Position numbers and translations under genes: made by a program. DNA of 64,000 nucleotides. It comes from Megaustenia siamemsis. Taxonomy: Eukaryota; Mollusca; Gastropoda; Stylommatophora; Ariophantidae. Of the stretch, positions 32,905 to 45,439 are shown in pieces. The stretch is from positions 11,706,387-11,770,386 of the forward strand of contig JAVIAB010000047.1 of NCBI GenBank assembly GCA_032433765.1. Reading direction: 5' to 3'. A model generated the notes under the pieces. That model had not been told where the DNA came from and made no database searches. It saw only the letters and a list, made by a program, of their open reading frames with translations. Position 1 is the first letter of the stretch; every line of letters starts with the position of its first letter.

Positions 32905-34240
32905 CATAAAGAGCGTAATTAAGTAGGTGCCGTCTCCACATCGCAGGCTGGCTACCATAGAGCGTCATTCAATGGGTGCCGTCTCCACATCAAAGGTTGG
33001 CTACAATATAGCATCATTCAATGGGTGCCGTCTCCACATCAAAGGTTGGCTACAATAGAGCATCATTCAATGGGTGCCGTCTCCACATCAAAGGTTGGCT
33101 ACAATAGAGCATCATTCAATGGGTGCCGTCTCCACATCAACGGTTGGCTACAATATAGCATCATTCAATGGGTGCCGTCTCCTCATCAAAGGTTGGCTAC
33201 AATATAGCATCATTCAATGGGTGCCGTCTCCACATCAAAGGTTGGCTACAATATAGCATCATTCAATGGGTGCCGTCTCCACATCAACGGTTGGCTACAA
33301 TATAGCATCATTCAATGGGTGCCGTCTCCACATCAAAGGTTGGCTACAATATAGCATCATTCAATGGGTGCCGTCTCCTCATCAAAGGTTGGCTACAATA
33401 TAGCATCATTCAATGGGTGCCGTCTCCACATCAAAGGTTGGCTACAATATAGCATCATTCAATGGGTGACGTCTCCACATCAAAGGTTGGCTAACACAGA
33501 GCGCCATTCAATGGGTGCCGTCTCCACATCGAAGGTTGGCTAACATAGAGCGCCATTCAATGGGTGCCGTCTCCACATCGAAGGTTGGCTAACATAGAGC
33601 GTCATTCAATGGGTGTCATCTCTACATCGAAGGTTGGCTAACATAGAGCGTCATTCAATGGGTGCCGTCTCCACATCAAAGGTTGGCTAACATAGAGCGT
33701 CATTCAATGGGTGTCATCTCTACATCGAAGGTTGGCTAACATAGAGCGTCATTTAATGGGTGTCATCTCTACATCGAAGGTTGGCTAACATAGAGCGCCA
33801 TTTAATGGGTGTCATCTCTACATCGAAGGTTGGCTAACATAGAGCGCCATTCAATGGGTGCCATCTCCACATCAAAGGTTGGCTAACATAGAGCGTCATT
33901 CAATGGGTGTCATCTCTACATCGAAGGTTGGCTAACATAGAGCGTCATTCAATGGGTGTCATCTCTACATCGAAGGTTGGCTAACATAGAGCGTCATTTA
34001 ATGGGTGTCATCTCTACATCGAAGGTTGGCTAACATAGAGCGCCATTTAATGGGTGTCATCTCTACATCGAAGGTTGGCTAACATAGAGCGCCATTCAAT
34101 GGGTGCCATCTCTACATCGAAGGTTGGCTAACATAGAGCGCCATTTAATGGATGTCATCTCTACATCGAAGGTTGGCTAACATAGAGCGCCATTCAATGG
34201 GTGTCATCTCTACATCGAAGGTTGGCTAACATAGAGCGTC
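32905..34240 (-). repeat. 49-bp array from LINE-A 3' end
   Basis: About 27 copies of a unit containing 'aatgggtgccgtctccacat' and 'cgaaggttggctaacatag'. On the minus strand this is the last coding stretch and end of LINE-A (M-x-A-N-L-R-C-G-x-G-T), seen once at 6.45 kb and in sense at 5.87-5.91 kb. Left units have tacaatatagcatc and right units aacatagagcgtc, so two subfamilies expanded in turn. It is contiguous with LINE-A coding at 34,241. Confidence 0.93.
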
Positions 34241-34514
34241 ATTTAACCCGGTCTCTTGTTTTGATGGTGTACGTCGGCATAGACTCACCTGACCATCTAT
34301 TGATATATTCTGTCTGCGTTAGGCATGGTCTGCCTCTGCCTCGTCTGCCTTGTACCTTCCATCCAAAGATGAAGTTTAGAATGGTGTTATTTCCCTTCAA
34401 ATGTCCAAAAAAATCTCAGTTATCATTTTCGAATTGTGTTTAATTCTTTTTTTTTTTTTTTTTTTTTCATTTTCAGCCCATTCAGAACTTCTTCGTTTGT
34501 CTTCTTTTCCTTCC
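34241..34514 (-). mobile_element. LINE-A, part between the two arrays
   Basis: Minus-strand translation, with frameshifts, runs from 'KKTNDE'-like codons through 'GRRGRGRPCLTQTEYINRW' to 'PTYTIKTRDR', colinear with 5.62-5.87 kb. A T-tract at 34,447-34,468 (A-run on the coding strand) interrupts it. The upstream side joins the 18-bp array and the downstream side joins the 49-bp array. Confidence 0.82.
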
Positions 34515-37500
34515 GTCAATTTTCCTATAGCTCCACATTTTCCTATAGCTCCACATTTTCCTATAGCTCCACATTTTCCTATAGCTTCATATTTTCCTAT
34601 AGCTCCATATTTTCCTATAGCTCCACATTTTCCTAAAACTCTACATTTTCCTATAGCTCCACATTTTCCTATAGCTCCACATTTTCCCATAGCTCCATAT
34701 TTTCCTATAGCTCCACATTTTCCTATAGCTCCATATTTTGCTATAGCTCCACATTTACCTTGCTATAGCTCCACATTTTCCTATAGCTCCACATTTTCCT
34801 ATAGCTCCACATTTTCCTATAGCTCCACATTTTCCTATAGCGCCACATTTTTCTATAGTTCCACATTTTCTTATAGCTCCACATTTTCCTATAGCTCCAC
34901 ATTTTCCTATAGCTCCACATTTTCCTTCCTATAGATCCACATTTTCCTATAGCTCTATATTTTCCTATAGCTCCACATTTTCCTATAGCTCCACATTTTC
35001 CTATAGCTCCACATTTTCTTATAGCCCCACATTTCCTATAGCTCCACATTTTCTTATAGCTCCACATTTTTCTATAGCTCCACATTTTCTTATAGCTCCA
35101 CATTTTCCTATAGCTCCACATTTTCTTATAGCTCCACATTTTCCTATAGCTCCACATTTTTCTATAGTTCCACATTTTCTTATAGCACCACATTTTCCTA
35201 TAGCTCCACATTTTCCTATAGCTCCACATTTTCCTTCCTATAGCTCCACATTTTCCTATAGCTCTACATTTTCCTATAGCTCCACATTTTCCTATAGCTC
35301 CACATTTTGGTATAGCTCCACATTTTCCTTCCTATAGCTTCACATTTTCCTCTAGCTCCACATTTTGCTACAGTTCCACATTTTCCTATAGCTCCACATT
35401 TTGCTATAGCTCCACATTTTGCTATAGCTCCACATTTTCTTATAGCTCCACATTTTCCTATAGCTCCACAATTTGCTATAGCTCCACATTTTCCTTCCTA
35501 TAGCTCCACATTTTCTTATAGCTCCACATTTTGGTATAGCTCCACATTTTCCTTCCTATAGCTCTACATTTTCCTATAGCTCCACATTTTCCTTCCTATA
35601 GCTCTACATTTTCCTATAGCTCCACATTTTCCTTCCTATAGCTCTACATTTTCCTATAGCTCCACATTTTCCTATAGCTCCACATTTCCTATAGCTCCAC
35701 ATTTTCTTATAGCTCCACATTTTCCTATAGCTTCACATTTTCTTAGAGCTCCACATTTTCCTATAGCTCCACATTTTCCTATAGCTCCACATTTTCTTAT
35801 AGCTCCACATTTTCCTATAGCTCCACATTTTCTTATAGCTCCACATTTTTCTATAGCTCCACATTTTGCTATAGCTCCACATTTTCCTTCTTATAGCTCC
35901 ACAATTTTGCTATAGCCCCACATTTTCTTATAGCTCCACATTTTCCTTTCTATAGCTCCACATTTTGCTATAGCTCCACATTTTCTTATAACTCCACATT
36001 TTCCTATAGCTCCACATTTTCCTATAGCTCCACATTTTCCTTCCTATAGCTCCACATTTTGCTATAGCTCCACATTTTCCTTCCTGTAGCTCCACATTTT
36101 CTTATAGCTCCACATTTTCCTATAGCTCCACATTTTCCTATAGCTCCACATTTTCCTATAGCTCCACATTTTCCTATAGTTCCACATTTTCCTATAGTTC
36201 CACATTTTGCTATAGCTCCACATTTTCCTATAGTTCCACATTTTCCTATAGCTCCACATTTTCCTTCCTATAGCTCCACATTTTCCTATAGTTCTACATT
36301 TTCCTATAGCTCTACATTTTCCTATAGCTCCACATTTTGGTATAGCTCCACATTTTCCTTCCTATAGCTCCACATTTTCCTTCCTATAGCTCCACTTTTT
36401 CCTATAGCTCCGCATTTTCCTTCCTATAGCTCCACATTTTCCTTCCTATAGCTCCACATTTTCCTATAGCTCCACATTTTGCTACAGTTCCACATTTTCC
36501 TATAGCTCCACATTTTGCTATAGCTCCACATTTTGCTATAGCTCCACATTTTGCTATAGCTCCACATTTTCTTATAGCTCCACATTTTCCAATAGCTCCA
36601 CATTTTGCTATAGCTCCACATTTTCCTTCCTATAGCTCCACATTTTCTTATAGCTCCACATTTTGGTATAGCTCCACATTTTCCTTCCTATAGCTCTACA
36701 TTTTCCTGGAGCTCCACATTTTCCGTCCTTTAGCTCTACATTTTCCTAAAGCTCCACATTTTCCTTCCTATAGCTCTACATTTTCATATAGCTCCACATT
36801 TTCATATAGCTCCACATTTTGCTATAGCTCCACATTTTGCTATAGCTCCACATTTTCCTATAGCTCCACATTTTTTTTATAGCTCCACATTTTCATATAT
36901 CTCCACATTTTCCTTCCTATAGCTCCACATTTTCCTATAGCTCCACATTTTCCTATAGCTCCACATTTCCTATAGCTCCACATTTTCATATAGCTCCACA
37001 TTTTCCTATAGCTTCACATTTTCTTATAGCTCCGCGTTTCCTATAGCTCCACATTTTCCTATAGCTCCACATTTGCTTACAGCTCCACATTTTCCTATAG
37101 CTCCACATTTTCTTATAGCTCCACATTTTTCTATAGCTCCACATTTTGCTATAGCTCCACATTTTCCTTCCTATAGCTCCACATTTTGCTATAGCCCCAC
37201 ATTTTCTTATAGCTCCACATTTTCCTATAGCTTCACATTTTGCTATAGCTCCACATTTTCTTATAGCTCCACATTTTCCTTCCTATAGCTCCACATTTTC
37301 TTATAGCTCCACATTTTGGTATAGCTCCACATTTTCCTTCCTATAGCTCCACATTTTGCTATAGCTCCACATTTTCTTATAACTCCACATTTTCCTATAG
37401 CTCCACATTTTCCTATAGCTCCACATTTTCCTTCCTATAGCTCCACATTTCGCTATAGCTCCACATTTTCCTTCCTATAGCTCCACATTTTCTTATAGCT

Positions 37501-40500
37501 CCACATTTTCCTATAGCTCCACATTTTCCTATAGCTCCACATTTTCCTATAGTTCCACATTTTCCTATAGTTCCACATTTTGCTATAGCTCCACATTTTC
37601 CTATAGTTCCACATTTTCCTATAGCTCCACATTTTCCTATAGTTCCACATTTTGCTATAGCTCCACATATTCCTATAGCTCCACATTTTCCTATAGCTCC
37701 ACATTTTCCTATATTTCCACATTTTGCTATAGCTCCACATTTTCCTATAGCTCCACATTTTCCTATTGTTCCACATTTTCTTATAGCTCCACATTTTCCT
37801 ATAGCTCCACATTTTCCTATAGCTCCACATTTTCCTATAGTTCCACATTTTGCTATAGCTCCACATTTTCCTATAGCTCCACATTTTCCTATAGCTCCAC
37901 ATTTTCCTATTGTTCCACATTTTCTTATAGCTCCACATTTTCCTATAGCTCCACATTTTCCTATAGCTCCACATTTTCCTATAGCTCCACATTTTCTTAT
38001 AGCTCCACATTTCCCTATAGCTCCACATTTTCCTATAGCTCCACATTTTCCTATAGCTCCACATTTTCCTATAGCTCCACATTTTCTTATAGCTCCACAT
38101 TTTCTTATAGCTCCACATTTTTCTATAGCTCCATATTTTCTTATAGCTCCACATTATCTTATAGCTCTACATTTTCATATAGCTCCACATTTTCTTATAG
38201 CTCCACATTTTCCTATAGCTCCACCTTTTCTTATAGCTCCACATTATCTTATAGCTCCACATTTTCTTATAGCTCCACATTATCTTATAGCTTCACATTT
38301 TCTTATAGCTCCACATTATCTTATAGCTCCACATTTTCTTATAGCTCCACATTATCTTATAGCTCCACATTTTCTTATAGCTCCACATTTTCCTATAGCT
38401 CCACATTATCTTATCGCTCCACATTTTCTTATAGCACCACATTATCTTATAGCTCCACATTTTCCTATAGCTCCACATTTTCCAATAGCTCCACATTTTC
38501 CTTCCTATAGCTCCACATTTCGCTATAGCTCCACATTTTCCTTCCTATAGCTCCACATTTTCTTATAGCTCCACATTTTCCTATAGCTCCACATTTTCCT
38601 ATAGCTCCACATTTTCTTATAGCTCCACATTTTCCTATAGCTCCATATTTTCTTATAGCTCCACATTATCTTATAGCTCTACATTTTCTAATAGCTCCAC
38701 CGTTTCTTATAGCTCCACATTTTCCTATAGCTCCACATTTTCTTATAGCTCCACATTTTCCTATAGCTCCACATTTTACTTCCTATAGCTCCACATTTTC
38801 CTATAGCTCCACATTTTCCTTCCTATAGCTCCACATTTTCCTATAGCTCCACATTTTCCTTCCTATAGCTCCACATTTTCCTATATCTCCACATTTTGCT
38901 ATAGCTCCACATTTTCCTTCCTATAGCTCCACATTTTTTTATAGCTCCACATTTTCCTATAGCTCCACATTTTCCTATAGCTCCACATTTTACTTCCTAT
39001 AGCTCCACATTTTCCTATAGCTCCACATTTTCCTTCCTATAGCTCCACATTTTCCTATAGCTCCACATTTTCCTTCCTATAGCTCCACATTTTCCTATAT
39101 CTCCACATTTTCCTATAGCTCCAAATTTTCCTTCCTATAGTTCCACATTTTCCTATAGCTCCACATTTTCCTTCCTATAGCTCCACATTTTCCTATAGCT
39201 CCACATTTTCCTATAGCCCCATATTTTCCTTCCTATAGCTCCACATTTTTCTTCCTATAGCTCCACATTTTCCTATAGCTCCAAATTTTCCTTCCTATAG
39301 CTCCACATTTTCCTTCCTATAGCTCCACATTTTCCTATAGCTCCACATTTTCCTTCCTATAGCTCCAAATTTTCCTTCCTATAGCTCCAATTTTTCCTAT
39401 AGCTCCACATTTTCCTATAGCTCCACATTTTCCTATAGCTCCACATTTTCCTTCCTATAGTTCCACATTTTCCTATAGCTCCACATTTTCCTATAGCTCC
39501 ACACTTTCCTTCCTATAGCTCCACATTTTCCTATAGCTCTAAATTGTCCTTCCTATAGCTCCACATTTTCCTATAGCTCCATATTTTCCTTCCTATAGCT
39601 CCACATTTTCCTATAGCTCCACATCTTCCTATAGCTCCACATTTTCCTATAGCTCCACATTTTCTTATAGCTCCACATTTTCCTATAGCTCCATATTTTC
39701 TTATAGCTCCACATTATCTTATAGCTCTACATTTTCTTATAGCTCCACATTTTCTTATAGCTCCACATTTTCCTATAGCTCCACATTTTCTTATAGCTCC
39801 ACAATTTCATATAGCTCCACATTTTCCTATAGCTTCACATTTTCTTATAGCTCCGCGTTTCCTATAGCTCCACATTTTCCTATAGCTCCACATTTTCTTA
39901 TAGCTCCACATTTTCCTATAGCTCCACATTTTTTTATAGCTCCACATTTTTCTATAGCTCCACATTTTGCTATAGCTCCACATTTTCCTTCCTATAGCTC
40001 CACATTTTGCTATATCCCCACATTTTCTTATAGCTCCACATTTTCCTATAGCTTCACATTTTGCTATAGCTCCACATTTTCTTATAGCTCCACATTTTCC
40101 TTCCTATAGCTCCACATTTTCTTATAGCTCCACATTTTGGTATAGCTCCACATTTTCCTTCCTATAGCTCCACATTTTGCTATAGCTCCACATTTTCTTA
40201 TAACTCCACATTTTCCTATAGCTCCACATTTTCCAATAGCTCCACATTTTCCTTCCTATAGCTCCACATTTCGCTATAGCTCCACATTTTCCTTCCTATA
40301 GCTCCACATTTTCTTATAGCTCCACATTTTCCTATAGCTCCACATTTTCCTATAGCTCCACATTTTCCTATAGCTCCACATTTCCTATAGCTCCACATTT
40401 TCCTATAGTTCCACATTTTGCTATAGCTCCACATTTTCCTATAGTTCCACATTTTCCTATAGCTCCACATTTTCCTATAGTTCCACATTTTGCTATAGCT

Positions 40501-42585
40501 CCACATTTTCCTATAGCTCCAAATTTTCCTTCCTATAGCTCCAAATTTTCCTTCCTATAGCTCCACATTTTCCTATAGCTCCACATTTTCCTATAGCTCC
40601 ACATTTTCCTATAGCTCCACATTTTCTTATAGCTCCACATTTTCCTATAGCTCCACATTTTCCTATAGCTCCACATTATCTTATAGCTCCACATTATCCT
40701 ATAGCTCCACATTATCTTATAGCTCCACATTTTCTTATAGCTCCACATTATCCTATAGCTCCACATTATCTTATAGCTCCACATGTTCTTATAGCTCCAC
40801 ATTTTCTTATAGCTCCACATTTTCCTATAACTCCACATTTTCTTATAGCTCCACATTTTCCTATAGATCCACATTTTCTTATAGCTCCAAATTTTCTTAT
40901 AGCTCCACATTTTCCTATAGCTCCACATTTTCTTATAGCTCCACATTTTTTATAGCTCCACATTTTGCTATAGCTCCACATTTTCTTATAGCTCTACATT
41001 TTGCTATAGCTCCACATTTTCCTATAGCTCCACATTTTCCTATAGCTCCACATGTTCATATAGCTCCACATTTTCCTATAGCTCCACATTTTCCTATAGC
41101 TCCACATTTTCATATAGTTCCACATTTTGCTATAGCTCCACATTTTCCTATAGCTCCACATTTTCCTATAGCTCCACATTTTCCTATTGTTCCACATTTT
41201 CTTATAGCTCCACATTTTCCTATAGCTCCACATTTTCCTATAGCTCCACATTTTCTTATAGCTCCATATTTCTCTATAGCTCCACATTTTCCTATAGCTC
41301 CACATTTTCCTATAGCTCCACATTTTCCTATAGCTCCACATTTTCTTATAGCTCCACATTTTCTTATAGCTCCACATTTTCCTATAGCTCCATATTTTCT
41401 TATAGCTCCACATTATCTTATAGCTCTACATTTTCTTATAGCTCCACATTTTCTTATAGCTCCACATTTTCCTATAGCTCCACATTTTCTTATAGCTCCA
41501 CATTTTCCTATAGCTCCAAATTTTCCTTCCTATAGCTCTACATTTTCCTATAGCTCCACATTTTCCTTCCTATAGCTCCACATTTTCCTATAGCTCCACA
41601 TTTTCCTTCCTATAGCTCCACATTTTCCTATATCTCCACATTTTGCTATAGCTCCACATTTTCCTTCCTATAGCTCCACATTTTTTTATAGCTCCACATT
41701 TTCCTATAGCTCCACATTTTCCTATAGCTCCACATTTTACTTCCTATAGCTCCACATTTTCCTATAGCTCCACATTTTCCTTCCTATAGCTCCACATTTT
41801 CCTATAGCTCCACATTTTCCTTCCTATAGCTCCACATTTTCCTATATCTCCACATTTTCCTATAGCTCCAAATTTTCCTTCCTATAGTTCCACATTTTCC
41901 TATAGCTCCACATTTTCCTTCCTATAGCTCCACATTTTCCTATAGCTCCACATTTTCCTATAGCCCCATATTTTCCTTCCTATAGCTCCACATTTTTCTT
42001 CCTATAGCTCCACATTTTCCTATAGCTCCAAATTTTCCTTCCTATATCTCCACATTTTCCTATAGCTCCAAATTTTCCTTCCTATAGTTCCACATTTTCC
42101 TATAGCTCCACATTTTCCTTCCTATAGCTCCACATTTTCCTATAGCTCCACATTTTCCTATAGCCCATATTTTCCTTCCTATAGCTCCACATTTTCTTCC
42201 TATAGCTCCACATTTTCCTATAGCTCCAAATTTTCCTTCCTATAGCTCCAAATTTTCCTTCCTATAGCTCCACTTTTCCTATAGCTCCACATTTTCCTAT
42301 AGCTCCACATTTTCCTATAGCTCCACATTTCCTTCCTATAGTTCCACATTTTCCTATAGCTCCACATTTTCCTGTAGCTCCACATTTTCCTTCCTATAGC
42401 TCCACATTTTCCTATAGCTCTAAATTGTCCTTCCTATAGCTCCACATTTTCCTATAGCTCCATATTTTCCTTCCTATAGCTCCACATTTTCCTATAGCTC
42501 CACATTTTCCTATAGCTCCACATTTTCCTATAGCTCCAAATTTTCCTTCCTATAGCTCTACATTTTCCTATAGCTCCACATTTCA
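34515..42585 (-). repeat. 8-kb array of LINE-A RT codons (18/22 bp)
   Basis: Roughly 400 copies of 'ttttcctatagctccaca' (18 bp), mixed with a 22-bp form that has an extra 'cctt'. The minus strand of the 18-bp unit encodes M-W-S-Y-R-K. The outermost units merge into LINE-A sequence at both ends: at the right, coding 'EQKIEG', then 'AFEMWS'; at the left, 'WSYRK' then the following LINE-A codons. The 22-bp form breaks the frame, so open minus-strand stretches of up to ~230 codons exist only where 18-bp units run together. They have no independent start, domain or codon signal and are not genes. Confidence 0.97.
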
Positions 42586-42850
42586 AAGGCCCTCAATTTT
42601 CTGCTCTGTTTTCGTTTTTAATGTCCATGTTTCTGCACCATACAGGAATGTTTCGTAAATATAGCATTGTGCAATTTGTAGTTTTAGCTCCGATGTTTTT
42701 TGCTTTGATGTGAGTATATCTTTCATGTTGTTAAAATTTATTTTTTGCCATTCCTATACCTTTATTTATTTCTGTCTTACATTTTCCATCATTTGTTACA
42801 TGTCCAAGATAGCTATATTCGAATAAACAATTGTTAAATTAATCATTAAT
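42586..42850 (-). mobile_element. LINE-A, part upstream of the 8-kb array
   Basis: Minus-strand translation in shifting frames gives 'YLGHVTNDGKCKTEINKG', 'GIGMAKNKF', 'FLYGAETWT' and 'EQKIEG', colinear with 5.40-5.57 kb and extending a little further 5'. The copy ends at about 42,850. With 34,241-34,514 it forms one LINE-A copy interrupted by the array. Confidence 0.83.
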
Positions 42851-43980
42851 GTGTACAAACTAATTTATTTGTTTTTCTGACCACGTTTAACCCGTTTATC
42901 CCTCAGCCTCGACGAAGCATTCAGACATTGTGTTACGCTTTAGGAGCCGAGGTCCGAACGTCCAATCAGGATCCTGATTTCATTCCTCGAACGTGCTGCA
43001 AAGGGTTAAAGTTCAAGGTTGTTGTCAACCAATGGTATTCGGCCATGGTGGTCAAATGTGTAGAGGAAAAAGAAGACACCGGCCACTCCTGATACAATTG
43101 TGTATGTGTGCGAGTGCGTGTATGTGTGTGTTTCACTCTTTGACAAGATTGTGTATGTTCCTGGTTGTCATTATCTGCACACGCTTTGTATGCGATGTGG
43201 AAAATTAAGAATATTTTTGAAATGGTTGTTTCCCTTTGTGAATTGCTATGTACTCTTGTAAATACAACCATTATCCTAGCACTTGAACAGTGTCCTGTGT
43301 GCTACGATCTCTTCCCTGACTAGTCAAGATCTAAGTAGTAAGAGCTAACCCAATAGTACAAGCGATTGTCGTTGAGGTACATTTTTATATCAAAGTATTT
43401 TTTATTATATTTTCCCGGGTAGCGACATACATCTTTTTTTATAATATTTTTCAATTTACACTTGCACTGTAGTGTTTGTATGAGCTCAGAATATGGAACC
43501 TACTATTTACGTTCATCTTAAGAAGTAGTCGAGGACTTGATCTAGCTCACGTCACAAGGGATTTAAATGGCATATTTTTTATTGCGAGATAACCGCCGTG
43601 CCTCAAAGCTACATCGCCCTCTCACTTTCCCCACTCTTTTCCCCATCTCCCTCCACCCTTTTATTAAAAACTGACAACCTGAAATCGCCTTAAAATCGGC
43701 ACGTGCAAAACCCGCGGCCTGCGGGCCAGAACTGACCTGTCATATAGTTCCGTCTGTCCCACAAAAGTACTCACAAAATAATGAAATCACGTCCGAAAAA
43801 TAAACCATCCTCTTCAAGTAGATTAAGTTTCCGCCCTCCAGCCGTGAACCCTCAAATCACCTCAAACAGAATCAAATAAACTGGTAATTACTCGAATGTT
43901 CGAGAACAGTCTGCCTTAAAATGGTATCTCTACTGGACATATGAACATTACAAATTCATCATCGGGTCATATGTCCTTTG
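42851..43980. other. No gene seen
   Basis: Unique sequence. Open frames at 42,966-43,271 (minus) and 42,993-43,208 (plus) overlap a gt-rich stretch and have no recognisable domain. No exon with convincing splice sites. Confidence 0.55.
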
Positions 43981-45240
43981 CAGAATGTTGCACTCACCAA
44001 ACACGTCTGAAAGAATATCCGTCTCTTGCGAGATCTCCCACTAAAAGTTGCATTCACCACAACCCATCTGAAAGAATCTCTGTCGGTAGCTAGATCTCCC
44101 ACAGAATGTTGCATTCATCACAACCCGTCAGAAAGAATCTCTGTCGAGAGCTAGATCTCCCACAGAATGTTGCATTCATCACAACCCGTCTGAAAGAATC
44201 TCTGTCGGTAGATAGATCTCCCACAGAACGTTACATTCATCACAACCCGTCTGAAAGAATCTCTGTCAGTAGCTAGATCTCCCACTAAAAGTTGCATTCA
44301 TCACAACCCATCTGAAAGAATCTCTGTCGACAGCCAGATCTCCCACAGAATGTTGCATTCATCACAACCCGTCTGAAAGAATCTCTGTCAGTAGCTAGAT
44401 CTCCCACAGAACGTTACATTCATCACAACCTGTCTGAAAGAATCTCTGTCGGTAGATAGATCTCCCACAGAACGTTACATTCATCACAACCCGTCAGAAA
44501 GAATCTCTGTCGGTAGCTAGATCTCCCACAGAACGTTACATTCATCACAACCCGTCTGAAAGAATCTCTGTCGGTAGATAGATCTCCCACAGAACGTTAC
44601 ATTCATCACAACCCGTCAGAAAGAATCTCTGTCGGTAGCTTGATCTCCCACAGAACGTTACATTCATCACAACCCGTCAGAAAGAATCTCTGTCGGTAGC
44701 TAGATCTCCCACAGAACGTTACATTCATCACAACCCGTCAGAAAGAATCTCTGTCGGTAGCTAGATCTCCCACAGAACGCTACATTCATCATAACCCGTC
44801 AGAAAGAATCTCTGTCGGTAGCTAGATCTCCCACAGAACGTTACATTCATCACAACCCGTCAGAAAGAATCTCTGTCGGTAGCTAGATCTCCCACAGAAC
44901 GTTACATTCATCACAACCCGTCAGAAAGAATCTCTGTCGGTAGATAGATCTCCCACAGAACGTTACATTCATCACAACCCGTCTGAAAGAATCTCTGTCG
45001 GTAGATAGATCTCCCACAGAACGTTACATTCATCACAACCCGTCTGAAAGAATCTCTGTCGGTAGATAGATCTCCCACAGAACGTTACATTTATCACAAC
45101 CCGTCAGAAAGAATCTCTGTCGGTAGATAGATCTCCCACAGAACGTTACATTCATCACAACCCGTCTGAAAGAATCTCTGTCGGTAGATAGATCTCCCAC
45201 AGAACGTTACATTCATCACAATCCGTCAGAAAGAATCTCG
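43981..45240. repeat. 61-bp tandem array, ~20 copies
   Basis: The unit contains 'agaaagaatctctgtcggta', 'gatctcccacagaacgttac' and 'attcatcacaacccgt'. The leftmost units are diverged (gcactcaccaaacac, actaaaagttgc); the centre is homogeneous. Origin not recognised. Confidence 0.96.
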
Positions 45241-45284
45241 GGAGCCAGATCTCTTGTCATATCGAAGGTCTCCTTGATGTTTTG

Positions 45285-45400
45285 AAAAATCCGGTACCCA
45301 TTTAAGACTGGGTGTACCCGGGGGTTGACGGTCAGGATTGAACCGGACCTCTTGCCCTTTGTTGTCCAGTTCACTGATCACTGAGCTATCGTGGCTTCCC
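45285..45400 (-). mobile_element. SINE-1 fragment between arrays
   Basis: Only the tRNA-related half is left: plus-strand 'aaaatccggtacccatttaa', 'gtcaggattgaacc' (B box) and 'cactgagctatcgtggcttc' (A box). Confidence 0.75.
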
Positions 45401-45439
45401 TGGATACAAGTGTTATATGGGTATTCATTGATATATGGG

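Noticed and set aside
37453..38154. Minus-strand open frame of 233 codons made of M-W-S-Y-R-K repeats, and similar frames at 34.7-35.2 and 40.5-41.4 kb
   Set aside because: The 18-bp unit has no stop and its period is a multiple of three, so open frames arise automatically; the 22-bp variant breaks them. There is no start context or non-repeat domain.
43981..45240. Possible CRISPR-like array because of regular 61-bp spacing
   Set aside because: The whole 61-bp unit is repeated, with no unique spacers, and the DNA is eukaryotic; it is a minisatellite.
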